64,000 nt of DNA from Clostridia bacterium (GTDB lineage Bacteria > Bacillota > Clostridia > Christensenellales > Aristaeellaceae). Below, piece by piece: positions 7,588 through 15,453 of the stretch. Location of the stretch: positions 1 to 64,000 of the forward strand of contig JAFYVB010000010.1 in NCBI GenBank assembly GCA_017549335.1. The letters run 5' to 3'. How positions within the stretch are numbered: the stretch's first letter is position 1; the number at the start of each line of letters is the position of its first letter. A program made the position numbers and the translations under genes. Below the pieces are notes generated by a model. The model was not told the DNA's origin, made no database searches, and saw nothing but the letters and a program-made list of their open reading frames with translations.

Positions 7588-8307
7588 TTATCTGCAATAG
7601 ATTTCAATGGCCTTTTGCACAAACGCCGCCGTACCTTCGCCGCCTACGCTGTCGATGCTCTGACGGAAGCGATCATACTGCGTGTACATCAGCCCCAGAT
7701 TACTGAGGATCTCCTTTGTGCAGGTATAGAAATTATCCGTAATAAACTGCTGCAAGGCCTTGATTTTTTCCTGCACTTCGGCCTCTTCCGGCTGACGGTC
7801 TTTCAGTTCCCCCATTTCGCCGAACATCGCCATCATGGTTTCCGCTGCCTGCCGATGTTGATCCGGCGTTACCTTTCTGCTGGCATACTCCTGCCATGCA
7901 GCGGTTTTTCCCCATTTTTCAAAGGCTTCTTCCCTGTAGTTTTCCATTTCTTTTCGATCCAGTGCGTCAAACATATACTTTTCCGCTCCTTCTTTTTCAA
8001 TTGTGCAAGCACGGACAATCAGCTTTTCCAAATGCTCCCGTTCTTTTTCCAGCAGCGCAATCTGCTGCCGCAGCGCCTTGTGCAGGTCAAAATTCGGGCT
8101 GTCCAGCATCGTTTTGATTTCTTTCAGGGGAAAGCGCAGCTCACGGAACAGCAGTATGCTCTGCAGACGCATCAGCGTTTCGTGATCGTACAGCCGATAC
8201 CCCGCCAAAGTCACTTGGGCCGGCGGCAGCAAGCCAATCGCATCATAATGGTGCAGCGTGCGCACGCTCACCCCCGTTATCTGGCTTACTTCATTTACCG
8301 TGTACAT
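7588..8307 (-). CDS. MerR-family transcriptional activator with TipAS-type antibiotic-binding domain
   Basis: The 239-residue protein starts with a MerR winged helix (residues 2-70; Y-T-V-N-E-V-S ... T-L-H-H-Y-D-A-I-G-L-L-P-P), followed by the long dimerisation helix (about 75-115). The C-terminal part (120-239), with W-Q-E-Y-A ... L-M-Y-T-Q-Y-D-R-F, fits the TipAS domain that binds thiopeptides and other compounds in TipA-like regulators. Its own promoter has the hallmark of MerR control, a 19-bp spacer with a perfect dyad, so autoregulation is very likely. No cognate export pump lies beside it. Confidence 0.88.
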   Translation of the reverse strand: MYTVNEVSQITGVSVRTLHHYDAIGLLPPAQVTLAGYRLYDHETLMRLQSILLFRELRFPLKEIKTMLDSPNFDLHKALRQQIALLEKEREHLEKLIVRACTIEKEGAEKYMFDALDRKEMENYREEAFEKWGKTAAWQEYASRKVTPDQHRQAAETMMAMFGEMGELKDRQPEEAEVQEKIKALQQFITDNFYTCTKEILSNLGLMYTQYDRFRQSIDSVGGEGTAAFVQKAIEIYCR

Positions 8308-8331
8308 TCCCGCTTCACCTCCTGTATACCC

Positions 8332-8362
8332 ATTATAAACCCTGACGCAGCGTCAGGGTCAA
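8332..8362 (-). promoter_or_regulatory. MerR-type promoter/operator with 19-bp spacer
   Basis: On the minus strand TTGACC (8357-8362) and TATAAT (8332-8337) are separated by 19 bp, too far for normal SigA activity. The spacer and its edge hold the perfect palindrome CCCTGACGC-a-GCGTCAGGG (8340-8358). This is the classic design in which a bound MerR dimer twists the DNA to align the two boxes. Confidence 0.85.
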
Positions 8363-8449
8363 TAGGGGGCTGCAAATTATTTTACTTTACTTTTTTGCCG
8401 CTATGCGATAAAGTATACATATCTGGGTTTTCGAAAGCGAGGTGTTATT

Positions 8450-9448
8450 TTGAAGCAATTTTTCGCCGCTGTGCTGCTTGCCTGTATGCTTCTTCTGCCT
8501 GTTATGGCCGAAGAAGAGTTCTCCTATCAGCAGATCATCCCCAAGCCGCACATTACCGTTCTTGCGCCCGCCGCAAGTCAAAGCTATGACGAAGGCGGCA
8601 AGCTGCATATCAAGATCCGCGGCGAAAACGTGACCTCCCTGAAAGCCGTTTTGCATTATGACGGGCAGGATTACATCTGCACTGCAGAGGGAAATCTGCT
8701 GGAATACACCTTTGAAACCCCTCAGTATACCCTCGGCGCCACCCTTACGGTAACAGGCTACGGCGGATCGGATCGCTACGGCTACCCCATGGAAACCGCG
8801 CGCGTGATCGAGATCCTCGCTCCCCGCGAAAAGCTGTTCAGGGATATGTTCGCGCTGGCGGAAAAGAATTTCAAAGACCCCTATTATTACCATGCCCCCG
8901 CTCAGGAAGACTGGGATCGCGGCATCTGCAAAAACTTTGTCATGCGTATGTTTGACACCTTCAAGGATGCCTATCGCATGAAGGAGTATCCCGATCTCCC
9001 TGTATATATGCCAAAAAACAATTCCAAGGTCAACTGCAAGCCCTACGATTACGGCATCGAATGGCGATATGATACCGCCGACATGGGCAATCCCTTTGAG
9101 ATCGCGGCACAGTTCAAGTACGATACCTCCCTTTCCAAGGAAGAAAACATCGCCCTGTGCCGAAAGCTGCTTGAATCCGTTGAAGCCGGCGACTTTTTCC
9201 AGATGACCGGCGATTATTACTACGGCAAGGGCGCCCACAGCCTGCTGTTCATTGCCGACTACAACGCCGCCAACGATTCCGTCTACTGGACGGACAGCAA
9301 CATGAAAAACGACAACGTCAATGGGTATCACTACGGCTATATGCAGTATAACGCCACCCGGGACATCGACTGGTTTATCGACGCCGTGTGCTACAAAAAC
9401 CACGGCTGCACGCTTTACCGCCTGCGGAACGATCTGTTCATCAAGTAA
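8450..9448 (+). CDS. Exported protein, possible papain-fold peptidase or amidase
   Basis: The product has a cleavable signal peptide (about residues 1-20; hydrophobic core then V-M-A-E-E-E). A probable immunoglobulin-like or carbohydrate-binding segment spans 30-125, and a C-terminal domain spans 130-332. The latter has a single buried-looking Cys in G-I-C-K-N-F, a G-A-H-S-L-L-F-I strand and a W-T-D-S-N turn, the order Cys-His-polar seen in NlpC/P60-like and related papain folds. This is inferred from motif order only. The start is TTG behind GCGAGGTG. It stands alone between the MerR promoter and a terminator at 9579. Confidence 0.6.
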   Translation: MKQFFAAVLLACMLLLPVMAEEEFSYQQIIPKPHITVLAPAASQSYDEGGKLHIKIRGENVTSLKAVLHYDGQDYICTAEGNLLEYTFETPQYTLGATLTVTGYGGSDRYGYPMETARVIEILAPREKLFRDMFALAEKNFKDPYYYHAPAQEDWDRGICKNFVMRMFDTFKDAYRMKEYPDLPVYMPKNNSKVNCKPYDYGIEWRYDTADMGNPFEIAAQFKYDTSLSKEENIALCRKLLESVEAGDFFQMTGDYYYGKGAHSLLFIADYNAANDSVYWTDSNMKNDNVNGYHYGYMQYNATRDIDWFIDAVCYKNHGCTLYRLRNDLFIK

Positions 9449-9573
9449 CGCAGCCTGTAGCGTCTCCCCTTGTCCCACATATACAGGCCGCGCCAGCCGT
9501 TGCGGCGGATCTCCCGCAGCGCATCGTTTTTCTCCCGGGTTTCCGCCATGTGACGGATAATATAATAAAGCAT
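9415..9573 (-). CDS. Doubtful small basic protein (52 residues)
   Basis: A minus-strand frame starts at an ATG 8 nt after AGGAGGG and encodes a very basic peptide (many Arg, with W-R-G-L-Y-M-W). Its last codons overlap the end of the exported-protein gene. Its ribosome site lies within the arm of the hairpin 9579-9613, so expression would be unusual. I do not recognise it; it may be chance. Confidence 0.3.
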   Translation of the reverse strand: MLYYIIRHMAETREKNDALREIRRNGWRGLYMWDKGRRYRLRYLMNRSFRRR

Positions 9574-9578
9574 ACAAA

Positions 9579-9619
9579 AATCCCTCCTGTGTATACGGTG
9601 CGCAGGAGGGATTCTTTTT
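9579..9619 (+). terminator. Terminator downstream of the exported-protein gene
   Basis: Arms 9579-9589 and 9603-9613 form 11 perfect pairs, followed by CTTTTT. It lies 130 nt after the stop at 9448. The minus-strand side also carries Ts. Confidence 0.75.
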
Positions 9620-9681
9620 ATGCACGGATATCCGCATTTTTCATAATATATACTGCAAACCTTTCAGAGAGGAGCATTTCT

Positions 9682-9951
9682 ATGACCGATCAGGAAAACC
9701 GCAGCCGTTCGCCTTTTTCCCAGCTTTCCTATGCAGAACAGCAGGAAAAATGGCGGACGTGGCGTTCAAAGCCCCTTCCGTATCAGGATTTTTCCGTTCC
9801 CGCCCCGCAGGCCGAAACGCCTCCGCCGACGCCGCCGGAGCCGCAGCATTTCATGCCGCCCAGCCACAAAAATCTTGACCGTGTGCACGCCCGCATATCG
9901 GCGGCCGTCGCCCGTGCCGGTGCTTTCACACCCTTTACATCCAGGGAATAA
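9682..9951 (+). CDS. Small proline-rich hypothetical protein
   Basis: The ATG follows GAGAGGAGC at good distance and opens an 89-residue, hydrophilic protein. The N-terminal third has Y-A-E-Q-Q-E-K-W-R-T-W. The middle is rich in Pro (P-P-P-T-P-P-E-P), and the end is an R-V-H-A-R-I-S-A helix. There is no signal peptide or membrane segment. The last 17 nt overlap the convergent TraX-like gene. I do not recognise the family. Confidence 0.55.
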   Translation: MTDQENRSRSPFSQLSYAEQQEKWRTWRSKPLPYQDFSVPAPQAETPPPTPPEPQHFMPPSHKNLDRVHARISAAVARAGAFTPFTSRE

Positions 9952-10729
9952 GCAGCATTTTTGCCGCCGAAAGCGTGGTTTTTCCCATCATCAGCTGCAC
10001 CAGCCACAGGATAAACAAATGCCCGGGATATGCTGCGTACGCCGCCCATTTGGGGAAGGCCGTACGCTTTTTGCTTTGCATCAGAATAAAAGGCAGCGCC
10101 AGCAGCGCAAAGGTCTGCAATCTGAAAAACGCGCCGAAGAACTTTGAATCATACAAAGCAAAGGTCAGACTGCCGGGCATTGTAAGCCGATAGCCGAAAA
10201 GCGAAGTAACCACGCTCGAGCTTTGACCCCAGTACAGGCAAAATATCGCCATCCCCGCCGCCAATGCACCGCGTCTTTCACGGCACAGATACAAAAGAAT
10301 AACCAGCACCACGCCCATGGCGCCGTAATCGACCTTTACAAACTCGGTGCACAAAACCGCCGCCAACGGCGCCCAGACGTGGCTGCCGTTTCTTCTTATA
10401 CGAATTCCCGCAATGGCAAAATACCCCAGCAGCAGCGTAAACAGAATATTGAGCTGATCCCATCCGTGATTGAGGGCGATCATATAAAAGGGCTGGGAGA
10501 TGACGGCTGCCATAAACATCCGCAGCGCATATTTCAGCGGCCTGCGCGTATATACCGTCCCCACCACCAAGCACCATGCATACAGCGGAAAGGCAATGCG
10601 CCCGACCATGCGCAGTTCGGGAATATTCTTATAAATGCGCACGCCCGCATGATCGGCGATCATAAAAATGAGCGCCCACAGTTTCAGCGCACCGGTATCC
10701 AAGTTACCGGCAATCTCTTTTTGCCGCAT
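9935..10729 (-). CDS. TraX-family membrane protein
   Basis: This 264-residue polytopic protein begins with a short polar head and K-L-W-A-L-I-F-M-I-A-D-H-A-G, then P-E-L-R-M-V-G-R-I-A-F-P-L-Y-A-W, the conserved start of the TraX family. About eight hydrophobic helices follow. TraX of the F plasmid acetylates pilin; chromosomal homologues in Clostridia are of unknown substrate, and the fold is that of membrane acyltransferases. Nothing conjugative lies nearby, so a pilin role is not supported here. Confidence 0.8.
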   Translation of the reverse strand: MRQKEIAGNLDTGALKLWALIFMIADHAGVRIYKNIPELRMVGRIAFPLYAWCLVVGTVYTRRPLKYALRMFMAAVISQPFYMIALNHGWDQLNILFTLLLGYFAIAGIRIRRNGSHVWAPLAAVLCTEFVKVDYGAMGVVLVILLYLCRERRGALAAGMAIFCLYWGQSSSVVTSLFGYRLTMPGSLTFALYDSKFFGAFFRLQTFALLALPFILMQSKKRTAFPKWAAYAAYPGHLFILWLVQLMMGKTTLSAAKMLLIPWM

Positions 10730-10790
10730 CGTGCATCCCCCCCGACATCAGTATAGCATATCCGGAGCCGGCGGAAAAGCGCCAAATAGT

Positions 10791-10851
10791 CTGTCCCGCC
10801 CTGTCACGGCACTTATTTCAGCCGTGTTCGGACGGGACAGGAAGTTTTTTT
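10791..10851 (+). terminator. Nested hairpin followed by seven Ts
   Basis: An outer 8-bp stem (10791-10798 with 10833-10840) encloses an inner 6-bp stem (10805-10810 with 10821-10826). TTTTTTT follows at 10845-10851. It sits in the 290-nt gap between the divergent TraX-like and Spo0A-like genes, with no plus-strand gene upstream, so it may end a small RNA or act as an attenuator. The rest of the gap is AT-rich and shows no other clear feature. Confidence 0.5.
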
Positions 10852-11021
10852 GCCTCTCATGTATATATAAAGCCGCAGGGCGGCGATTGCTTTCCCTTGC
10901 ACCTGTATGGTATCAAAGGGATATGAACCGTATTTGAACTCAATATCAATAATTTGTAATTTTTATATTGTTTTCCTTTTCAGCGGCATATGATAGAATA
11001 ATCTGAGAAAGGAGAGGAAGT

Positions 11022-11738
11022 ATGCAGTCTTTTGAAAAAACACATTTGCGTGTATTGCTTGTTGCCCTGCAGCCGCAAAACGCACTGAAGATGCTGGACA
11101 AGCCGGGGATCTGCGTATGCGGCATTGCCGACCGGATCCGGGAAGCCATGCATATGCTTCCCTCTCTGCAGCCCCATGCCGTTGTATTCTTCGATCCCGC
11201 ACCTGCCCTTGCCCAAACCTTGAATAAGATCGGTGATCTTCTGCCCATCGCGCCGCCGCGCATCATCTGCCGGAAGGAAGAACGCTGCGCTGTCGACGCC
11301 GTGTTTGATCCAAACGATCTTTCCTCGCTTAGCAGTGCTGTTTTTTCCGCGTGTGATGCTCCCATCAGCATGCTGGCTGCCCCTTCCTTTGACAGGCGGC
11401 TTTCCCTTGCGCAATCGCTTCTTGATTCCCTGGGGATGCCCCAAGCCCTCAAAGGTCGAATGTGCATTGCCTGCGGCGCGGCATGGCTCAGTGCTTTTCC
11501 CCATCCCGTACCTCCCGCGCAGCATCTGTGGTATCCCCGTTTGGCAAAAGCATTCGGCACCACGCCCGCAGCCGTCGAGCGGCGCATCCGCAGCGCCGTG
11601 GAAAGCACATGGCTTCACGGCAATCTGCAATCACAAAGCGAGCTGTTCGGCCTGACCGTCAGTGCCGAGCGCGGAAAACCCACCAACGCCGAATTTTTAT
11701 TTCTCCTCAGCGAGCACATCCGGCGTCTGATGCGCTGA
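11022..11738 (+). CDS. Spo0A-like protein with degenerate receiver domain
   Basis: The C-terminal 110 residues match the Spo0A DNA-binding domain: L-G-M-P-Q-A-L-K-G, then L-W-Y-P-R-L-A-K-A-F-G-T-T-P-A-A-V-E-R-R-I-R-S-A-V-E, W-L-H-G-N and K-P-T-N-A-E-F. Spo0A is the master regulator of spore entry and binds 0A boxes. The N-terminal 115 residues have receiver-like length, but the acidic pair after the first strand is missing (L-R-V-L-L-V-A-L-Q-P). An Asp remains in V-V-F-F-D-P. The protein may therefore work without normal phosphorylation, or be a paralogue beside a true Spo0A elsewhere. A GAAAGGAGAGG ribosome site precedes the ATG. Confidence 0.8.
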   Translation: MQSFEKTHLRVLLVALQPQNALKMLDKPGICVCGIADRIREAMHMLPSLQPHAVVFFDPAPALAQTLNKIGDLLPIAPPRIICRKEERCAVDAVFDPNDLSSLSSAVFSACDAPISMLAAPSFDRRLSLAQSLLDSLGMPQALKGRMCIACGAAWLSAFPHPVPPAQHLWYPRLAKAFGTTPAAVERRIRSAVESTWLHGNLQSQSELFGLTVSAERGKPTNAEFLFLLSEHIRRLMR

Positions 11739-12393
11739 CCGATTGTACATACATCCAAAATCCCTCGCCTGCCTCGCTGCGTACGTATTTGTATCCCTGC
11801 AGCGCCTTTGGCTGCATCAGACCGCCTTTTGCCCGCACGGCATAGGCGGTTTTTACGATGCGCCCGTGTTTTGCGGCATAGCCTGCAAAACATATTCCCC
11901 CGCTGCCGGGAATCATTGTAAACCGCCATGGCTGCGGAAGAATACGCACAGGCTTTCCGCTTTCCATCAGCGTACGCAGCTTTTCATAGCCCCCGGGCCA
12001 TATTCGGCGCGGCAGCGCATCCACAGGCGAAATGTGAAGACGTGTTCTGTATACCACCGGCGGTATTTTTTCGGGCATCATCTGCGTGGTTTGTACTTCC
12101 TTCACTTCGATCTTCGCTTTCGGCGCTGAAAGTATCCGGACTTCTTCATAGGAGATCACCTCGGCATCATACAGCGCCACGTCTCCCTTTTCATCTGCGA
12201 TATACAGCGGCATATCCGCAATAACCGTTTTTATATTTCCCCTGCCGTCGCTTTCAGCTTGGCCTTCGCCGCCCAGCGTATATACGGTATGGGGTCTCAG
12301 ACCACCCAGCATCACTTCGTATTCTCCCTGTGCATTGCGTTTTCCCCAGCCGAAAGCATTCCCTATGCCCATCAATCCGATATATGTGCGCAT
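11707..12393 (-). CDS. Conserved-looking hypothetical protein
   Basis: The 228-residue protein has no signal peptide or membrane helix. Its N-terminal third (G-E-Y-E-V-M-L-G-G-L-R-P-H-T-V-Y-T-L-G) suggests a beta-rich small domain. The middle is charged, and the end has a G-Y-K-Y-V-R-S-E-A-G-E-G-F strand pattern. GGAGGGAG precedes the ATG. It is convergent with the Spo0A-like gene and overlaps it by 32 nt. I do not recognise the family. Confidence 0.6.
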   Translation of the reverse strand: MRTYIGLMGIGNAFGWGKRNAQGEYEVMLGGLRPHTVYTLGGEGQAESDGRGNIKTVIADMPLYIADEKGDVALYDAEVISYEEVRILSAPKAKIEVKEVQTTQMMPEKIPPVVYRTRLHISPVDALPRRIWPGGYEKLRTLMESGKPVRILPQPWRFTMIPGSGGICFAGYAAKHGRIVKTAYAVRAKGGLMQPKALQGYKYVRSEAGEGFWMYVQSVSASDAGCAR

Positions 12394-12439
12394 TCTTCTC
12401 CCTCCTGCAGCATTTTATGATGAAACGGGCGAAAGATGC

Positions 12440-12468
12440 TTGTATGTCCGCGTTTTTTTCGGTATAAT
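12440..12468 (+). promoter_or_regulatory. SigA-type promoter of surE
   Basis: TTGTAT (12440-12445) and TATAAT (12463-12468) are separated by 17 bp, about 30 bp before the start codon. Confidence 0.8.
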
Positions 12469-12498
12469 GAATCAAATCTTTCAGAAAGGTATGCTTTT

Positions 12499-13254
12499 AT
12501 GCATTTTTTATTGACAAACGATGACGGCATCGACGCCGTCGGTCTGAAGGCGCTGGGCACCGCCGTACTTGAAAAAGGCCACACGCTGACCGTCTGCGCT
12601 CCGCAGTCGCAGCAGAGCGCCACCAGCCATTCCGTTACGCTCCATGCACCGCTTCTTGTAAAGGAAGTGAAATGGGAGGGTGCCAAAGCCTATGCTGTGG
12701 CAGGCTCGCCTGCCGACTGTGCGCGCATGGGCGTGGAACTGAGCGATGCGCCCATTGATTTTGTGTTCTCGGGCATCAACAACGGCGATAACGCCGGTAC
12801 CGCCATCTATTACAGCGGCACTTTTTCCGCCGCCCGCGAAGCGCGGATGCTGCGTCTTAAGTCCATGGCCGTTTCGATCAAGCCCCACGCCACATGGGAT
12901 ATGCTCATGCACCTTGCCCGTCTGGCCGTGCGCATTGCCGAAGCCTTTGAACATACCGATCTGCCGCGGATGTGCGTGATCAATCTGAATGCGCCGGCGC
13001 TGCCTGCAGAAGAATTAAAGCCCCTGCGTTTGGCGCCCGTCAGCCGCAGCTTTTTCCTGGACAGCTACGAAAAACGCACCGATCTGCGCGGCAATCCCTA
13101 TTTCTGGCTCAAGCCCGGCATCGTGATGGAAAAAATCGAAGAAGGCAGCGATCTGGATCTTTTGAGCAAGGGCCACATCACCTGCTCCTTCGTGCTCCCC
13201 TGCCCCGATTGCAACGGGGAATATACAGAAAAAATGCAGGATTTCTTTCAATAA
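12499..13254 (+). CDS. surE: 5'/3'-nucleotidase SurE
   Basis: SurE is a metal-dependent phosphatase of nucleoside monophosphates. The N-terminal signature L-L-T-N-D-D-G-I-D (residues 4-12) gives the metal-binding Asp pair. S-Q-Q-S-A-T-S-H-S-V-T and S-G-I-N-N-G-D-N-A-G supply the other ligands. The length of 251 residues is normal. The start at 12499 is the ATG that begins directly with the first strand; the upstream extension lies inside the promoter. It appears to be a single-gene unit. Confidence 0.95.
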   Translation: MHFLLTNDDGIDAVGLKALGTAVLEKGHTLTVCAPQSQQSATSHSVTLHAPLLVKEVKWEGAKAYAVAGSPADCARMGVELSDAPIDFVFSGINNGDNAGTAIYYSGTFSAAREARMLRLKSMAVSIKPHATWDMLMHLARLAVRIAEAFEHTDLPRMCVINLNAPALPAEELKPLRLAPVSRSFFLDSYEKRTDLRGNPYFWLKPGIVMEKIEEGSDLDLLSKGHITCSFVLPCPDCNGEYTEKMQDFFQ

Positions 13255-13256
13255 CC

Positions 13257-13285
13257 TTGCATTTTTAGTCGCAATACAGTATAAT
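13257..13285 (+). promoter_or_regulatory. SigA-type promoter of the rpiR operon
   Basis: TTGCAT (13257-13262), 17 bp, TATAAT (13280-13285). It begins directly after the surE stop codon. Confidence 0.85.
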
Positions 13286-13329
13286 ATATGCGTTCTTGTA
13301 CCGAAATACGCTTTTTTCGAGGTGAAATT

Positions 13330-14193
13330 ATGCAAGATACGCAAAATATGATCCAGCGGCTGAACCTGAGCGGCAAAAAGCTGAGCAAGTCTCACCGCCG
13401 GATTGCCGAATATATTGTAGCGCATTATGATAAAGCTGTTTTTATGACCGCTGCCAAGCTGGGCGAAATGGTGGACGTGAGCGAAAGCACTGTAGTTCGC
13501 TTTGCCGTGGCGCTGGGATATGAGGGCTATCCTCAGCTGCAGCGTAGTTTGCAGGAGCTTGTACGCCATCGGCTCACCGTCACCCAGCGCTTTGAGATGT
13601 CGGCGGACATCGACACGCAGAACGTGCTGCCCACCGTTCTCAAAACGGATATGCAGAACATTCGCGCCACCATTGACGAGATCGACGAGAAGATTTTCCG
13701 TCAGGTGGTCGAATCCATCAACGGCTGCAAGCGGCTGTATATTCTGGGTCTGCGTTCGGCGGCGCCCCTGGCGCAGTTTGCCGGTTATTATCTGCACTAT
13801 ATGTTTGACGACGTCCGTGTCGTCGCCGCAGGCACTACCGACGTTTTCGAAGCCATCTCCCGTGTAGAGGAGGGCGACGTGCTGCTGGGCATCAGCTTCC
13901 CGCGTTACTCCAGCCGCACCATCGAAGCCATGGCCTTCGCCCGTGCTCATAACGCCAAAGTCATCGGCCTTACCGACGGCGCCATGAGCCCGCTGCACGA
14001 CGTGGCGGATATCTGTCTTTCCGTACATACGGACATGGCCTCCTTCGTGGATTCCATGGCCGCCCCCATGAGCGTCATCAACGCGCTGATCGTAGCGCTT
14101 GGCATTCAGAACCGCGAAAAGCTCAACGCACGGTTCAAACAACTGGAAGAGGTGTGGGACGCATACAGCGTCTATATGAATGAAAGCAAATGA
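13330..14193 (+). CDS. RpiR-family transcriptional regulator (HTH + SIS)
   Basis: The N-terminal HTH_6 domain (about residues 1-77; L-S-K-S-H-R-R-I-A-E-Y-I ... V-S-E-S-T-V-V-R-F) binds DNA. The C-terminal SIS domain (about 125-265; I-L-G-L-R-S-A-A-P-L ... G-I-S-F-P-R-Y-S-S-R-T) normally senses a phosphosugar. The start at 13330 follows CGAGGTG. It is the first gene of an operon that goes on with a flavoprotein, an exonuclease and a kinase, none an obvious sugar enzyme. What it regulates is therefore unclear; self-control is possible. Confidence 0.9.
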   Translation: MQDTQNMIQRLNLSGKKLSKSHRRIAEYIVAHYDKAVFMTAAKLGEMVDVSESTVVRFAVALGYEGYPQLQRSLQELVRHRLTVTQRFEMSADIDTQNVLPTVLKTDMQNIRATIDEIDEKIFRQVVESINGCKRLYILGLRSAAPLAQFAGYYLHYMFDDVRVVAAGTTDVFEAISRVEEGDVLLGISFPRYSSRTIEAMAFARAHNAKVIGLTDGAMSPLHDVADICLSVHTDMASFVDSMAAPMSVINALIVALGIQNREKLNARFKQLEEVWDAYSVYMNESK

Positions 14194-15436
14194 TGTAATT
14201 GTCATCGGCGGCGGCGCGGCGGGCCTTTCTGCCGCGCTGTTTGCTGCGCGTGCGGGTGCACGCGTTACCCTGCTGGAAAAGAATGAAAAGTTCGGCAAAA
14301 AGCTTTATATTACCGGCAAAGGCCGCTGCAATCTGTGCAATGCCTGCGATACCGAGGAGTTTTTGCGCAATGTACCGCGCAACCCGCGCTTCCTTTATTC
14401 CGCGCTGAAATTTCTCTCCCCCGACGCACTGCAAGCGCTGATGCATGAGCTGGGCTGTGAAACCAAGGTGGAACGCGGCAACCGCGTTTTCCCCGTCAGC
14501 GATCACGCCAGCGACGTTTCCCGCGCCTTCATGGACGGTCTGCGCGGTCAGCAGCTGAAGATCGGCGTCACCGTCAAGGATATCGAGATCACCGATAACC
14601 GCGTCACCGCCGTCCTCGCAGAGGATGACCAGGGCGTCCGCCGCATTCCCTGCGACGCCTGCATCGTTACCACCGGCGGCGTCAGTTATCCCGTCACCGG
14701 CTCCACGGGCGACGGTTATACCTTCGCAAAGAAAGCCGGGCATACCATCGTGCCGCCGCTGCCCGCGCTGGTTCCCCTTGTCATCAAGGAGGATTGGGTC
14801 AAGCAGCTGCAGGGGCTTTCTTTGAAAAATGTTTGCTTAACCGCCCGTGTTCATGGTAAAATAAAATTCAGCGAGCAGGGCGAGATGCTTTTCACCCATT
14901 TTGGCATTTCAGGTCCTCTCGTACTGACGCTGTCCAGCGCTTTGGCTGCCTGTAATTGGCAGGACGTGCAGCTGACGCTTGATCTGAAGCCCGCTTTGTC
15001 CGAAGAACAGCTCAATGCCCGCGTGCTGCGCGATCTGTCCGCAGCGCCCCGGAAGCAGTTCCAAAACATTCTCCCCGGTTTGCTGCCTGCACGCATGGCC
15101 GAGATTTTCCCGGCGCTTATTCATGTGGAAGGCACGAAGCAGTGTGCGCAGATCACCGCCGCCGAGCGCGCGCGCTTGATCGGACAGCTCAAATCCCTGC
15201 CCATGACCGTGCTTTCTGCCCGCCCTATCGCCGAAGCTATCGTCACCTGCGGCGGCGTAAGCACCAAAGAAGTGGCGCCTGCCACGCTGATGAGCAAAAA
15301 AACGGAAGGGCTGTTCTTCGCCGGCGAAGTGCTGGACGTGGACGCCTATACCGGCGGCTTTAACCTGCAGATCGCCTTCTCCACCGGCGCGCTGGCAGGC
15401 AGCAGCGCTGCCAATTATCATACTGACCGTACCTGA
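14180..15436 (+). CDS. HI0933/YhiN-family FAD-dependent flavoprotein
   Basis: The protein starts with a perfect dinucleotide-binding motif (G-G-G-A-A-G-L-S-A-A at residues 10-19). It contains the family signature K-L-Y-I-T-G-K-G-R-C-N-L and ends with G-L-F-F-A-G-E-V-L-D-V-D-A-Y-T-G-G-F-N-L-Q, the typical C-terminal FAD-contacting block. The length of 418 residues is normal. Members are NAD(P)/FAD-dependent oxidoreductases; one, BaiN, reduces bile-acid intermediates, but most substrates are unknown. The start overlaps the rpiR end by 14 nt. Confidence 0.9.
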   Translation: MKANDVIVIGGGAAGLSAALFAARAGARVTLLEKNEKFGKKLYITGKGRCNLCNACDTEEFLRNVPRNPRFLYSALKFLSPDALQALMHELGCETKVERGNRVFPVSDHASDVSRAFMDGLRGQQLKIGVTVKDIEITDNRVTAVLAEDDQGVRRIPCDACIVTTGGVSYPVTGSTGDGYTFAKKAGHTIVPPLPALVPLVIKEDWVKQLQGLSLKNVCLTARVHGKIKFSEQGEMLFTHFGISGPLVLTLSSALAACNWQDVQLTLDLKPALSEEQLNARVLRDLSAAPRKQFQNILPGLLPARMAEIFPALIHVEGTKQCAQITAAERARLIGQLKSLPMTVLSARPIAEAIVTCGGVSTKEVAPATLMSKKTEGLFFAGEVLDVDAYTGGFNLQIAFSTGALAGSSAANYHTDRT

Positions 15437-15453
15437 CGGAAGGACACTTTACC

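Noticed and set aside
9321..9560. Plus-strand frame at the end of the exported-protein gene
   Set aside because: Out-of-frame overlap with a gene that has a signal peptide; no ribosome site.
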